This document shows, one piece after another, positions 43,858 through 52,512 of a DNA stretch of 64,000 bases (position 1 is the stretch's first letter; each line of letters opens with the position of its first letter). Source of the stretch: Halobellus captivus (GTDB lineage: Archaea; Halobacteriota; Halobacteria; Halobacteriales; Haloferacaceae); NCBI RefSeq assembly GCF_003697845.1, contig NZ_RDQE01000005.1:192521-256520 (forward strand), written 5' to 3'. A program made the translations under genes and the position numbers. The notes under the pieces are model-generated. The model made no database searches and was not told the origin of the DNA. It saw only the letters and a program-made list of their open reading frames with translations.

Positions 43858-44586
43858 CTAGCTCATCAACTCGCCGCCGTTCACGTTCAGCGTCTCGCCG
43901 GTGACGAACCCCGCGTCCCGGAGGTAGGCGGCCGCCTCGGCGATGTCCGCGGGCTGGCCGTAGCGGTCGACCGGGATCGCCGCCAGCTGTTCGCGCTCCT
44001 CCTCGGGGGTCCGGTCGCCGGTCATGTCCGTCTCGACGTGGCCGGGCGCGACCGCGTTCACCCGTACGTCCGGCGCGAAGTCGCCGGCGTGGCTGCGGGT
44101 GAGGGAGAGCAGCGCCCCCTTCGAGGCGGCGTAGTGACACTCGATCGGCGCGCCCGTGTGTGCGAGGATGGAGGAGACGTTCGTCACCGACGGGTCGTCC
44201 GCGGACTCCCGGAGGAACGGGAGCGCCGCCTTCGTCACGTTGAACGCCGAGTTGACGTTCACGTCCATGACCCGGTCGAAGTCGTCGGGCGCGAGGTCCT
44301 CGGTGTACACGTGCTGGTCGATCCCGGCGTTGTTGACGACGTGGTCGACGCCGCCGAACGCGTCCGCGGCGGCCTCGACCAGCCGTGTAGCGTCCTCGGG
44401 GTCGGAGACGTCGGCGCCGACGACGACCGCCTCCCGACCCAGATCCCGGACCTCGGCCGCGACCGACTCGGCCGCGTCCTCGCTCGTGTGGTAGTTGACG
44501 GCGACGTCGTATCCGTCCTCGGCGAACCGAAGCGCTATCGCTCGACCGATCCCCCGCGACGACCCCGTCACGACTGCGGCTGGCAT
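43858..44586 (-). CDS. Short-chain dehydrogenase/reductase (FabG-like)
   Basis: 242 residues. Cofactor site VVTGSSRGIGRAIALRFAED and VNNAGIDQ. Catalytic Ser in TNVSSILAHTG and Tyr/Lys in CHYAASKGALLSLTRS. The basic residue after the second strand is Asn-Tyr-His (VAVNYHTSED), and Arg/Ser in the glycine loop favours NADP(H). Closest in style to 3-oxoacyl-ACP reductase. Haloarchaea lack a standard fatty acid synthase, so the real substrate may be acetoacetyl-CoA or a sugar/alcohol. Confidence 0.88.
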   Translation of the reverse strand: MPAAVVTGSSRGIGRAIALRFAEDGYDVAVNYHTSEDAAESVAAEVRDLGREAVVVGADVSDPEDATRLVEAAADAFGGVDHVVNNAGIDQHVYTEDLAPDDFDRVMDVNVNSAFNVTKAALPFLRESADDPSVTNVSSILAHTGAPIECHYAASKGALLSLTRSHAGDFAPDVRVNAVAPGHVETDMTGDRTPEEEREQLAAIPVDRYGQPADIAEAAAYLRDAGFVTGETLNVNGGELMS

Positions 44587-44644
44587 GTCTCCCCGGTCCG
44601 GGCCGACCGACTTCGTCCTTCCGGACCCGGCGAAGGAGGAGCGA

Positions 44645-45451
44645 TCAGGGAACCCGACCCACCGTCACCTCGAAGGAGACGAGCTCGACGCGCTCGTACT
44701 CGCGCTCGCGCATCGCCGCGACCGCCTCCCGGCCCATCTCGCGCCAGCGTCGGCGAAGGTCGTCGTACGCCGCCGGCGACAGCACGGCCCGAAGCTCCTC
44801 GCGGTGGTCGGCGAGCCCCGCGCCGGACGCCTTTCGGGCGGCCGATTCGAGGGCCGGCTCGGCGTAGGGCGGGGCCGTCCGCTTCTCGTGGAGGTACCGC
44901 CGCGTCCGGACGTCGACGAGGCCGGCGTCCGCGAACAGCGACTCGACGCGGTCGCCGAGGGCCACGTCGGTGTCCACGCCCGCGAGGTACGCCTCACGCG
45001 CCTCCCGCTCGAGGTCGGCCTCCCGCTCGACCGTCGAGGAGACGGCCACGTCGGCGTTGTTCGGCTCTACAGCCGCGACGAGGTCCGAGGAGACCCGTGC
45101 GAGCTCCCGCACTGCCCGCGCCGGCTCCCGCAGGTTGATCAGGAGCGCCTGACACGCCGCGAGATCGACGGCGTCGTCCCGGAACGGAAGCCGGGTCGCG
45201 TCGCCGGCGGCGTAGGAGGCGGCGGTCTCCTCGCGGGCGACGTCGAGCAGGTCCGTGTCCGCGTCGACGCCGATCACGGTCGCGTCCCGACCGGCCTCCT
45301 CGGCGAGCACGCGGGTGAACTCGCCCGTGCCGCAGCCGGCGTCGAGGACGCGCTCGCGGTCGGGTAGCGAGCAGTCGGCGAGCGCCTCGCGCCCGTCGGC
45401 CCACATCCCCTCGCGGGTGTGCTCGAGGTAGTCGGCGGAGAACCGTCTCAC
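44645..45451 (-). CDS. Class I SAM-dependent methyltransferase
   Basis: 268 residues. SAM motifs: RERVLDAGCGTGEFTRVLAE, ATVIGVDADTDLLDVAREET, GDATRLPFRDDAVDLAACQA, ALLINLREPARAVRELARVS. The second half is helical with many Glu/Arg/Ala. Substrate unknown; the short insert after motif VI suggests a small-molecule enzyme. It lies ~58 nt after the SDR gene on the same strand. No DNA-target-recognition motif. Confidence 0.86.
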   Translation of the reverse strand: MRRFSADYLEHTREGMWADGREALADCSLPDRERVLDAGCGTGEFTRVLAEEAGRDATVIGVDADTDLLDVAREETAASYAAGDATRLPFRDDAVDLAACQALLINLREPARAVRELARVSSDLVAAVEPNNADVAVSSTVEREADLEREAREAYLAGVDTDVALGDRVESLFADAGLVDVRTRRYLHEKRTAPPYAEPALESAARKASGAGLADHREELRAVLSPAAYDDLRRRWREMGREAVAAMREREYERVELVSFEVTVGRVP

Positions 45452-45520
45452 GTCGCCCCGTTCGCGGCGACGGGGATTAAGCGGCGGGATCGGAGACGAA
45501 GCGACGGGGGCGGAGCCGGC

Positions 45521-45967
45521 TCACCCGTCCGACCGGATCCCGACGAGATCGACGACCAGCGCCGCGGTGACGCCCGCACAGAAGCCGACGAACGCGCTCG
45601 CGACGCTGCCGATCAGAAACGAGCCCGTGAGCTCGACGACCCACGCGCCGCCGGCGACGCCCGGCGCTCCGATCGTGCTCGCGACCGCGAGGAGCGCACC
45701 GAGGAGGACGACCGGGACGACTCCGACCGCCAGACAGGCCGGTCCGCCGCAGCGGGCGTACGCGCCGACGGCGGCGATCGGCGCGGGCGCGTACACCACC
45801 AACACCGGAAGCGTCCGGGCCGAGAGGGTCGCCACCGGCCGGAGATCGACCGCACTCGCGAGGAGGGTCACCGCCGCCACCGCCCCGACGGCGACGGAGA
45901 ATCCGACCACGAGCCCGATCGCTCGCTCGCGCCGACGGCCGAACAGCAGCGCTTCCGTGGTCGTCAT
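45521..45967 (-). CDS. Four-helix membrane protein, unknown function
   Basis: 148 residues, no family recognised. Helices: IGLVVGFSVAVGAVAAVTLL, LPVLVVYAPAPIAAVGAYA, CLAVGVVPVVLLGALLAVAS and FLIGSVASAFVGFCAGVTAA. Short Arg-rich N-terminus (LLFGRRRERA) is likely cytoplasmic. Two Cys around the second/third helix junction (YARCGGPACLAV) are notable. The gene is divergent in context from nothing; upstream nfo reads the same strand ~60 nt away. Confidence 0.7.
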   Translation of the reverse strand: MTTTEALLFGRRRERAIGLVVGFSVAVGAVAAVTLLASAVDLRPVATLSARTLPVLVVYAPAPIAAVGAYARCGGPACLAVGVVPVVLLGALLAVASTIGAPGVAGGAWVVELTGSFLIGSVASAFVGFCAGVTAALVVDLVGIRSDG

Positions 45968-46027
45968 GAGTCGCGTTCACACGCCGGACGAACTTAAAAA
46001 CGCGTCAGACGGGTGTCCCTCGCGTCC

Positions 46028-46903
46028 TCACTCGTGACGAAGCTCCCGGACGCGCTCGATGTTCCACGCGAAGCTCTTGCCGTCCTCCGTCGGCGTCTCC
46101 AACACGAACGGGACCTCCGCGAGGTCGGGGTGGTTGATCACCCGCTCCATGCCCGCCTCGCCGATGAGCCCCTCGCCGACGTGGGCGTGTTCGTCCTTGT
46201 GGGTGCCGCAGGCGTGTTTCGAGTCGTTGAGGTGGATACACTGCAGGTGCTCGAGTCCCACCACGTCGTCGAACTCCGCGACGGTCTCGTCGACCGCCTC
46301 GGCCGTCGAGAGGTCGTAGCCCGCCGCGAACGCGTGGGCGGTGTCGATACAGACGTCGACGTCCGTCTCCGTCCGGTCGATGACGCCCGCGAGGTGTTCG
46401 AACTCGCCGCCGAGCTTCGTGCCCGCGCCCGCGTCGCTCTCGACGAGGATCGTCACGCCCTCGGGGACGTCGACGTCGTCGATGACGCTCGCCGCGTTGT
46501 CGAGGCCGTCCTCGACCCCCGCGCCGGTGTGGGCCCCGAGGTGGACGTTCACGTACGGGATCCCCAGCGCGTCGGCGGCGTCGACCTCCCGTTGCATCGA
46601 CTCGAGGGACTTCTGGCGGAGCCCCTCCTTGGGCGTACAGAGGTTGACGAGGTAGGAGGTGTGGATCACCCACGGACCGTCGAGGTCGCGCGCCGTGTGC
46701 TCGCGGAACTGTGCGGTCTCCTCCTCGTCGAGGTTCGGGTCCTCCCACACCTGCGGGGAGTGGGTGAAGATCTGTCCGCAGTTGCCGCCGAACTGGGTCT
46801 GTCTGAACACGGCGTTCGCGATGTTTCCGTGCGGCGGCGTCTCGGGGTCGTTCGATGCTCTCGAGGTGGAAATGGAGACGTGCGCGCCGACCTTCAGGCT
46901 CAT
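46028..46903 (-). CDS. nfo: Deoxyribonuclease IV (AP endonuclease)
   Basis: Cuts DNA at abasic sites in base excision repair. Seen: 291 residues, a TIM barrel with a three-zinc site. [16 protein letters not shown] opens it. Ligands lie in [45 protein letters not shown], and [20 protein letters not shown] then GEGLIG. Start at 46903 supported by a CTTTTC box ~28 nt upstream. The loop between DSKH and DEHAH is longer than in E. coli Nfo. Confidence 0.94.
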   Translation of the reverse strand: MSLKVGAHVSISTSRASNDPETPPHGNIANAVFRQTQFGGNCGQIFTHSPQVWEDPNLDEEETAQFREHTARDLDGPWVIHTSYLVNLCTPKEGLRQKSLESMQREVDAADALGIPYVNVHLGAHTGAGVEDGLDNAASVIDDVDVPEGVTILVESDAGAGTKLGGEFEHLAGVIDRTETDVDVCIDTAHAFAAGYDLSTAEAVDETVAEFDDVVGLEHLQCIHLNDSKHACGTHKDEHAHVGEGLIGEAGMERVINHPDLAEVPFVLETPTEDGKSFAWNIERVRELRHE

Positions 46904-46962
46904 ACGGACGATACGCGGGGGGAACGAAAAGCCGCTTCGGAACGAGGTGGCCGATCGGTTCT

Positions 46963-47805
46963 CTACTCGCGGTCGCCCGGACGGGACCGAACCCAGGCGT
47001 CGTCCCGGTACTTCGTCTCGACGAGTTCCCGCGCGCGATCGAGTTCGGCGTCGGTCCACGACCCCTCTCGATCGAACGATCCGGCTCCGTTCGAACCGAT
47101 CCCCGTCTCGACCCACGTCGCGAGCGATCCCTCGACCGCCGTGACGGCGTCCGCGCGGTCCACGTCGACCAACTCGTCCATCCCCACCACCCGCTCGCGG
47201 AACGTCTCCGCGTCCACCGGCGGGTCGGCGAACGCCGCGAGGTGCGCCTCGGCGTCGACCGAGAAGGAGAGCGAGCCGTGCTGGACGACCGCGTCGCGGG
47301 TGCGGTACTGCGCGTTGCCGGCGATCTTCCGTCCCGCGACCACCACGTCGTGAGCCGGGTGTAGCTCGCGAAGGTAACACGCGGGGTGATACAGCTCCGG
47401 AACCGCCTCCTCGACGTAGTCGGCGTCGATCCCGAGCCGGGAGAACGCGTCGAGGATCGGCTCACACAGCAGGTGATACGCGTCGAGGAGCTTCCCGGGG
47501 ACGTCCTCGGCGGGCACGGCGATCGAGTACGCGACGTCGCCGTACGAGTCGTGGAGGATCCCCCCGCCGCCGGTCCGTCTACGGGTGACGTCCACGCCCG
47601 CACGCTCGCACGCGTCCCAGTCGACCGTCTCCGGCCTCTGTCCGTACCCGAGCGTGAGACAGCTCGGGCCCCAGCGGTAGGTCCGGACCGTGGCGAGTCC
47701 CTCCGCGCTCGCGGTCTCGGCCGCGACCTCGTCGAGCGCCATCTGCATCGGCCCCGATCGGTCCTCCTCGCGGATCAGTCGCCAGTCGCCCTCCGGCGCG
47801 GTCAT
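46963..47805 (-). CDS. lplA: Lipoate-protein ligase family (LplA/BPL)
   Basis: 280 residues. It attaches lipoate (or a related acyl acid) to target lysines. Seen: [20 protein letters not shown], the [20 protein letters not shown] substrate loop, and the catalytic Lys in [13 protein letters not shown], ending [20 protein letters not shown]. Haloarchaea often encode such proteins near 2-oxoacid dehydrogenase or glycine-cleavage genes; none is in view. The C-terminal ~50 residues have a charged helix ([18 protein letters not shown]) resembling LplB/accessory domains. Start at 47805 from a GCTTTCGG box; the longer frame is Arg-rich. Confidence 0.9.
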   Translation of the reverse strand: MTAPEGDWRLIREEDRSGPMQMALDEVAAETASAEGLATVRTYRWGPSCLTLGYGQRPETVDWDACERAGVDVTRRRTGGGGILHDSYGDVAYSIAVPAEDVPGKLLDAYHLLCEPILDAFSRLGIDADYVEEAVPELYHPACYLRELHPAHDVVVAGRKIAGNAQYRTRDAVVQHGSLSFSVDAEAHLAAFADPPVDAETFRERVVGMDELVDVDRADAVTAVEGSLATWVETGIGSNGAGSFDREGSWTDAELDRARELVETKYRDDAWVRSRPGDRE

Positions 47806-47910
47806 GCTCTCCCGTCGGCGCGGCGATCCGAAAGCGATTGCGTTCGAACGTGGATCGGGACGGATCACCCCGCCCGTCCGCCCCGACGTGTCCGGGATCA
47901 CCGACGCCCG

Positions 47911-48231
47911 CTACCCGGGCGGGTCCGCGTCGTCGCCGAAGCCGCTCCCGTACGTTTCGATCACCTCCGTGACGGTGACCTCGTAGGCGTCGTACCACTC
48001 GTTCCACCGCGCTTTCGCCCGTTCGTGGTCCGAATCGGCAGCGAACGACTCGAGCGCGATCAGCGTCTCCCAGTAGTAGACGACGAGAACCTCGTCGCCT
48101 TCCGGATCGTTCCACGTCCGCTGGCCGAGGTATCCGTCCGTTCCCTCGGCTGCCGCCCGTATCGCGTCGTTCAACTCGTGGAACTCGGCGTCGTACTCGC
48201 CCGGATCGAGACGAAACGTCACGAGGTACAT
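47911..48231 (-). CDS. Antibiotic biosynthesis monooxygenase-like (dimeric alpha-beta barrel) protein
   Basis: 106 residues from the ATG at 48231. MYLVTFRLDPGEYDAEFHEL, then TDGYLGQRTWNDPEGDEVLV and VYYWETLIALESFAADSDHE. The ferredoxin-like fold with Trp/His on the second half is typical of ABM/heme-degrading small proteins. A CTTATTCC box ~27 nt before the ATG supports the start rather than the longer frame to 48426. Function unknown. Confidence 0.82.
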   Translation of the reverse strand: MYLVTFRLDPGEYDAEFHELNDAIRAAAEGTDGYLGQRTWNDPEGDEVLVVYYWETLIALESFAADSDHERAKARWNEWYDAYEVTVTEVIETYGSGFGDDADPPG

Positions 48232-48320
48232 CGAACGTCGTTCGGTCGTCCGTAGGAATAAGACTGCGGAGGAGACGGCCTCGAAGGCGCCGACTCCGTG
48301 AACCCAGAAAGCGATCGTGG

Positions 48321-48345
48321 TTTTATATCGCCATATTTGATTTAT
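48321..48345 (+). repeat. Inverted repeat flanking rio2, left copy
   Basis: TTTTATATCGC then CATATTTGATTTAT. It matches the minus strand of 49312-49336 at 21 of 25 positions (TTTTATATCGC identical). AT-rich island between the ABM-like gene and rio2. Confidence 0.6.
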
Positions 48346-48400
48346 ATCATCCATCCGACGAACGCGGGCCGTTTTTACGAATCCCCGGAGTAGGACCCGT

Positions 48401-49312
48401 ATGGTACGCAACGTCGCCGGCGACATGGCGGAGCTCGACCCCGAGGACTTCTACCTCCTCTCGGGCGTCGAGCAGGGGATGCGCTTCTCCGAGTGGGTGC
48501 GCCGCGACAAACTGCCCGAGTACGCCGACCTGACGGCCGAGGAGATAGAGTACCGGATCGACCGATGTCTCGACCGCGAACTGATAGAACGGAAGACGAT
48601 CCAGTACGAGGGGTACCAGCTCACCTTCGAGGGGTACGACGCGCTCGCGCTGCGGACGTTCTCCGAGCGCGGAACGATAGACGGCGTCGGCTCCCCGCTC
48701 GGGCTCGGCAAGGAGGGCGACGTCTACGAGGTCCAGTCGTTCAAGCCGCTCGCGTTGAAGTACCATCGGGAGGGGTACACCAACTTCCGGGCGGTCAACC
48801 GCGAGCGCGAGTACACCGCCGACCGCGACCACGTCTCCTGGATGTACACCGCGCGCAAGGCGGCCGAACGCGAGTACGAGGCGATGGAGTCGCTGTATCC
48901 GGACGTGTCGGTTCCCCGTCCGGTCGACCACAACCGCCACGCCATCGTGATGGACAAGTTCGCGGGCGTCGAACTCGCCCGTGCCAAGCTCGAGCCCGAA
49001 CAGGCCGCCGGCGTCCTCGACCTGATCTACCGCGAGCTGGTGACCGTCCACGAACTCGGCTGGGTCCACGCCGACATGTCCGAACACAACGTCGCGGTCG
49101 CCGAGGACGGGATCACGGTGTTCGACTGGCCACAGGCGGTCCCGACGGACCACGAGAACGCCCGGGAGTTCCTCGAACGCGACGTTGCCAACCTGTTGAG
49201 ATACTTCGGCCGAAAGTACCCTCACGAGATCGACCGCGAGGCCGATACCGCCGCGATCGCCGCCGCGATCGCCGACGGTTCCTTCGAGACGGTTCGGGCG
49301 TTCGGCGAATAA
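48401..49312 (+). CDS. rio2: RIO2 family serine/threonine kinase
   Basis: Atypical kinase/ATPase required for small-ribosomal-subunit maturation. Seen: 303 residues. An N-terminal winged helix (EYRIDRCLDRELIERKTIQY; YQLTFEGYDALALRTFSER) precedes the kinase. Kinase motifs: GLGKEGDVYEV (P-loop), LALKYH (ATP Lys), HADMSEHNVAVAEDG (catalytic loop) and TVFDWPQAV (metal Asp). GTTTTTACG lies ~26 nt before the ATG. Flanked on both sides by the 25-bp inverted repeat. Confidence 0.94.
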   Translation: MVRNVAGDMAELDPEDFYLLSGVEQGMRFSEWVRRDKLPEYADLTAEEIEYRIDRCLDRELIERKTIQYEGYQLTFEGYDALALRTFSERGTIDGVGSPLGLGKEGDVYEVQSFKPLALKYHREGYTNFRAVNREREYTADRDHVSWMYTARKAAEREYEAMESLYPDVSVPRPVDHNRHAIVMDKFAGVELARAKLEPEQAAGVLDLIYRELVTVHELGWVHADMSEHNVAVAEDGITVFDWPQAVPTDHENAREFLERDVANLLRYFGRKYPHEIDREADTAAIAAAIADGSFETVRAFGE

Positions 49313-49336
49313 TAAACCAAATCACGCGATATAAAA
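49312..49336 (-). repeat. Inverted repeat flanking rio2, right copy
   Basis: Read on the minus strand: TTTTATATCGC then GTGATTTGGTTTAT. Starts at the rio2 stop codon. Confidence 0.6.
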
Positions 49337-49372
49337 TCATCTCGGCAACCTAGATCTCGAGAATGGTGACGC

Positions 49373-49785
49373 TCACTCGTCGTCTTCGACGTCGAACGGG
49401 GTATCGATTCGGTCCCGGTCGCCGCGACCGCGTCCCCGTCACTAACGATGAACGTTACCGTATCGTAGTGCTCCTGAGAGCCCCGGCACCGGGACCACGA
49501 GGACGCCGCCGCCGAAGCCGACGACTGCTCCGACTCGTTAACCCCTTGGACTCGGTAGGGCTGCCCGTCGTATTCGATGGGGCCACTCATCTCGAGATCG
49601 GGTTTCCCGGCCGTGTTACCGTCAGTGCCTCCGGTTGGGAGCCTCCTCCAGTGGTATCCCGAGTCCGCGACGATGACGAGTCGCCCGTACTCGCGAACAC
49701 CGGCGGTGAGAAGGATCCCCGTCATCGTGGCGGAGCGTTCGGGTGACCTCCCGCAGACGTGTCTTCCGACGCCGATCCTCGTCAT
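49373..49785 (-). pseudogene. Hypothetical gene, probably frameshifted near its 3' end
   Basis: One frame opens at the ATG at 49785 and stays open, with high third-position GC, to about 49400 (LTAGVREYGRLVIVADSGYH; SGPIEYDGQPYRVQGVNESE; YDTVTFIVSDGDAVAATGTE). It then would run antisense into rio2 to 49222. A one-base shift near 49405 gives a natural acidic ending IDTPFDVEDDE with a stop at 49373-49375. No family recognised. A TATA-like ATATATTC lies ~27 nt upstream inside a palindrome. It follows the RdfA-like gene on the same strand. Confidence 0.45.
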
Positions 49786-49798
49786 AATGCCCTAATTG

Positions 49799-49822
49799 AT
49801 ACTTCATGAATATATGAAGTAT
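49799..49822 (-). promoter_or_regulatory. Perfect 9-bp palindrome over a promoter, candidate operator
   Basis: ATACTTCAT (49799-49807) / ATGAAGTAT (49814-49822), 6-nt spacer GAATAT. Covers the TATA position of the minus-strand gene starting at 49785. In an AT-rich gap after the RdfA-like gene. Confidence 0.65.
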
Positions 49823-49852
49823 ACGATTTCACTCATAGTAAGTATAATTATA

Positions 49853-50470
49853 TTATTCGTACTCGGATGAAGTCGTGCATCCACACCCACCCTGCCGGAG
49901 CAACTCGCCGATCGAGTGGTTCGACCCACACTTCGAGCAGATGGCTCGAACGTCCACGAGAACGTCGTAGTCCGCGTGGTCGTGTTCGCCCGCCGAAACC
50001 AGTGACTCGATCGTCGACTCCGTAACGACGGCAACCCGTCCCTGGAGTTTCTCGATCGTTTCGGTCTTTCGTTCGACCACGTCGCCGTCCCGCTCGGGGA
50101 GGCTCGCTTCACGGTCCTTCCGCAGGTAGGTGTGTACCGCCTGGTGTGTCACGAAATCGTTCGAGAGCGTCTCCACGTCCACGCCCTCGCGTTCGAGACG
50201 ACGTCGAGCGCGCGTTCGCTCGGAGCTCGATCCCTCCCGAAGGCTCTCGTACGTTCCCGTGATATCGACCTCGTGCGGCGAGACGTCGGCCTCCCGAAGC
50301 GTTACTTCGAGGAGCCGTTCGTTGAACTCGTCGGCGAGATCTCGGAGGCTCGTTCGTTCCCCCGTCTCGCCCGTCCACGCCGCCTCGAGTTGCGCGCCCG
50401 TCCCGGACAGGTCGTACTCGTCGATGAGCCGTGCGACCTTCGTTCCGCGGCTTCGCGTCCCGTTGCTCAT
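49853..50470 (-). CDS. RdfA-like (rod-determining factor family) protein
   Basis: 205 residues. Recognised from TKVARLIDEYDLSGTGAQLE, ERTSLRDLADEFNERLLEVT, RARRRLEREGVDVETLSNDF, VTHQAVHTYLRK, and a C-terminal zinc knuckle CSKCGSNHSIGELLRQGGCG followed by C. In Haloferax a member of this family (RdfA) affects rod versus disk shape; many haloarchaea have several paralogues, often beside an SMC-like ATPase as here. This copy's role is unknown. An ACTTTGTAAC box precedes the ATG at 50470. Confidence 0.83.
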   Translation of the reverse strand: MSNGTRSRGTKVARLIDEYDLSGTGAQLEAAWTGETGERTSLRDLADEFNERLLEVTLREADVSPHEVDITGTYESLREGSSSERTRARRRLEREGVDVETLSNDFVTHQAVHTYLRKDREASLPERDGDVVERKTETIEKLQGRVAVVTESTIESLVSAGEHDHADYDVLVDVRAICSKCGSNHSIGELLRQGGCGCTTSSEYE

Positions 50471-50571
50471 ACCCCTCCTATCCGAGCAAGCGTTACAAAG
50501 TTACTGATGTCACGTCGATGTCCATCGATGCCGACCGACGAGAGATGGCACGGTCGAACGATCGCCCGACG

Positions 50572-52512
50572 CTAATCGATGCTCCTCACGTACGTGTACT
50601 CCTCCGAGAGTGCCTCGGCGTCCTCGGGCAGCAGGGCCGCGACGAGGTACTCCGCGTGGGTTCTGAAGTAGTCGACGACGCGTCCGATCCGGTCCGAATC
50701 GATCGCTTCGAGCGAATCGAGAACGACGAACGGAACGACCTCGTGGACGTCGTGGACGAGGTAGCCGGCGAGCGCGAAGACGAGTCCGGTCACCTCGCGT
50801 TCGCTCTCCGAGAGGTGGTCGATGGTGTCCTCGTACGCGGACCCGTCCGCGGCCGACCGGACGATGTGTAACTCGAACCGCGTCCTCGTCACCTTCCGGC
50901 GTCCCTCGCGCACCTCCTCCCGACGGCGTTCGATCCAGATCCGATCGAGGTTGTCGTACTCCAGGATGTCCAGGACGGTCTCCATGTGCTCGTTGAACGC
51001 GGTCACCGCGTCCTTCTCGATGCGCTCGACGCGGGTTCGGAGGTCCGCGAGCCGTTCGGTGAGCTCCTCGCGTTCGGCCTCGAGTTCTTCGCGGCCCTCG
51101 AGCGCTTCCTCGCGCTCGGCGACCTCCTCGTCGATCGTCTCGAGGTCCCCTTCGATCCGTTCCACCCGCAACTCGAGTTCGTTGGACTCCCGGTGGAGTT
51201 CGAGCACTTCGTCGTGGTCCTGTACCTCGATCGTCTCGGTCTCGGCTTCGAGGTCCGCTATCTCGTCACGTTTCGTCTCGATCCGGCCCTCGAGATCCGA
51301 GATGCGTTCGGTCGTCGTCTCGATCTCCGCCTCGACGTCGGCGAGTCGGTTCTCCGCCCGTTCGGCTTTCCGTCGCTCGGTACGGAGTTCGGACCGTCGC
51401 TCGGTGAGCTCGGCGATGTCGGATTCGATACCGCTGCGCTCCTCGAGTTTCTCCGCGCGGAGGTCACGCAGCTGTTCGACGGTCCCCTCGATCTGTTCGG
51501 TCGCGACGGTCGACCCACAGGTCCAACAGGTCGTCTGGTCGCTTCCGGTCAGCGCGTCGGTCGGGTCCGTCTCCTCCCCGGTGTCGTCCCGATCGAGATC
51601 AAGCTCCTCCTCCTCGAGCATCTCCTCGTTGAAGCTCACGACGCTCGCGAGCTGGTTGATCGTCCCGTCGAGCGCGCGCTTGCGCTCTCGAAGCTCCTGA
51701 ACTCGCCCCGCGAGTCGGTCCGGGTCCTCCTCGGGCGGCTCCGCGTCGGCGAGCCGCTCCTCGAGTTCGTCGTACTCCGACTCGAGTTCGGAGAGCGTCG
51801 ACCGCTCGGTTTCGAGGTCGAACTCGAGGTCGTCCAGTTCCGACCGGGCGTCCCGGACGCGTTGGAACGCCTCCTCGAGCTCCCGTTTTTGCGAACGACT
51901 CCGTTCGACGTCCGTCTCGAGGTCCTCGAGTTCGGACTGAACGGTCGCCAACTCCTCGCGAGCCTCCTCGAGTTCCGCACGTTTTTCACGGCGTTTCTCC
52001 TCGAGTTCGGGCAGTTCGTCCTCGAGCCGTTCGAGCCGTTCGATCTCGTCGTCGAGCTCCTCGCGCTCCCGTTTACACGACTCGATCTCGGCTTCGATGC
52101 GGTCCGTATCGATGGGCCGCATGATGATCTCGCGGAGGTCGTCGCCGCGGGCGACGGTGCGTCGCGCCTCGTTGTTCTCGAGCAGGAAGGCGAACAGGTC
52201 GGCGAGTTCGGGGTCATCGAGGTACGGGTCGCCGTCGAACGCGACCGTGTCCCCGTGTCGGGTCAGCGTCCGCGTGTAGGTCTCCCCGTCGATCTCGAGG
52301 GTGACCGACCCTTCCTCGGCGTCGCCCTTGAGCGAGGCCCTCTCGCTGCCGAGTCCCGCCATGAGCGCCGCCAGAAACGACGTCCGATTCGTCGCGTTTC
52401 GTCCGGTCAGTACCGAGACGCCGGGCGGAAGGGTCACCTCGGCCTCGTCGATCCCGCCGATCTTTCGAACGTCGATCCGCACCCGTGATTCAGAGAGTTG
52501 CTCCGCCGACAT
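50572..52512 (-). CDS. Archaea-specific SMC/Rad50-related ATPase with zinc hook
   Basis: 646 residues from the ATG at 52512. ABC head: the P-loop region reads SVLTGRNATNRTSFLAALMA (no canonical GK[ST]). The ABC signature-like HLSESEREVTGLVFALAGY and Walker B VPFVVLDSLEAID are near the C-terminus. Between them are two long coiled-coil arms (IEAEIESCKREREELDDEIE; EIADLEAETETIEVQDHDEV) joined by a CxxC hook (TTCWTCGSTVA). Overall like Rad50/SMC but about two thirds the length. Paired with the RdfA-like gene just downstream. A TATATTTAATG box ~30 nt upstream sets the start. Confidence 0.88.
   Translation of the reverse strand: MSAEQLSESRVRIDVRKIGGIDEAEVTLPPGVSVLTGRNATNRTSFLAALMAGLGSERASLKGDAEEGSVTLEIDGETYTRTLTRHGDTVAFDGDPYLDDPELADLFAFLLENNEARRTVARGDDLREIIMRPIDTDRIEAEIESCKREREELDDEIERLERLEDELPELEEKRREKRAELEEAREELATVQSELEDLETDVERSRSQKRELEEAFQRVRDARSELDDLEFDLETERSTLSELESEYDELEERLADAEPPEEDPDRLAGRVQELRERKRALDGTINQLASVVSFNEEMLEEEELDLDRDDTGEETDPTDALTGSDQTTCWTCGSTVATEQIEGTVEQLRDLRAEKLEERSGIESDIAELTERRSELRTERRKAERAENRLADVEAEIETTTERISDLEGRIETKRDEIADLEAETETIEVQDHDEVLELHRESNELELRVERIEGDLETIDEEVAEREEALEGREELEAEREELTERLADLRTRVERIEKDAVTAFNEHMETVLDILEYDNLDRIWIERRREEVREGRRKVTRTRFELHIVRSAADGSAYEDTIDHLSESEREVTGLVFALAGYLVHDVHEVVPFVVLDSLEAIDSDRIGRVVDYFRTHAEYLVAALLPEDAEALSEEYTYVRSID

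Noticed and set aside
49363-49746. 127-residue plus-strand frame opposite the small gene
   Set aside because: Arg/Pro-rich start; the minus-strand frame has the better promoter position and codon pattern.
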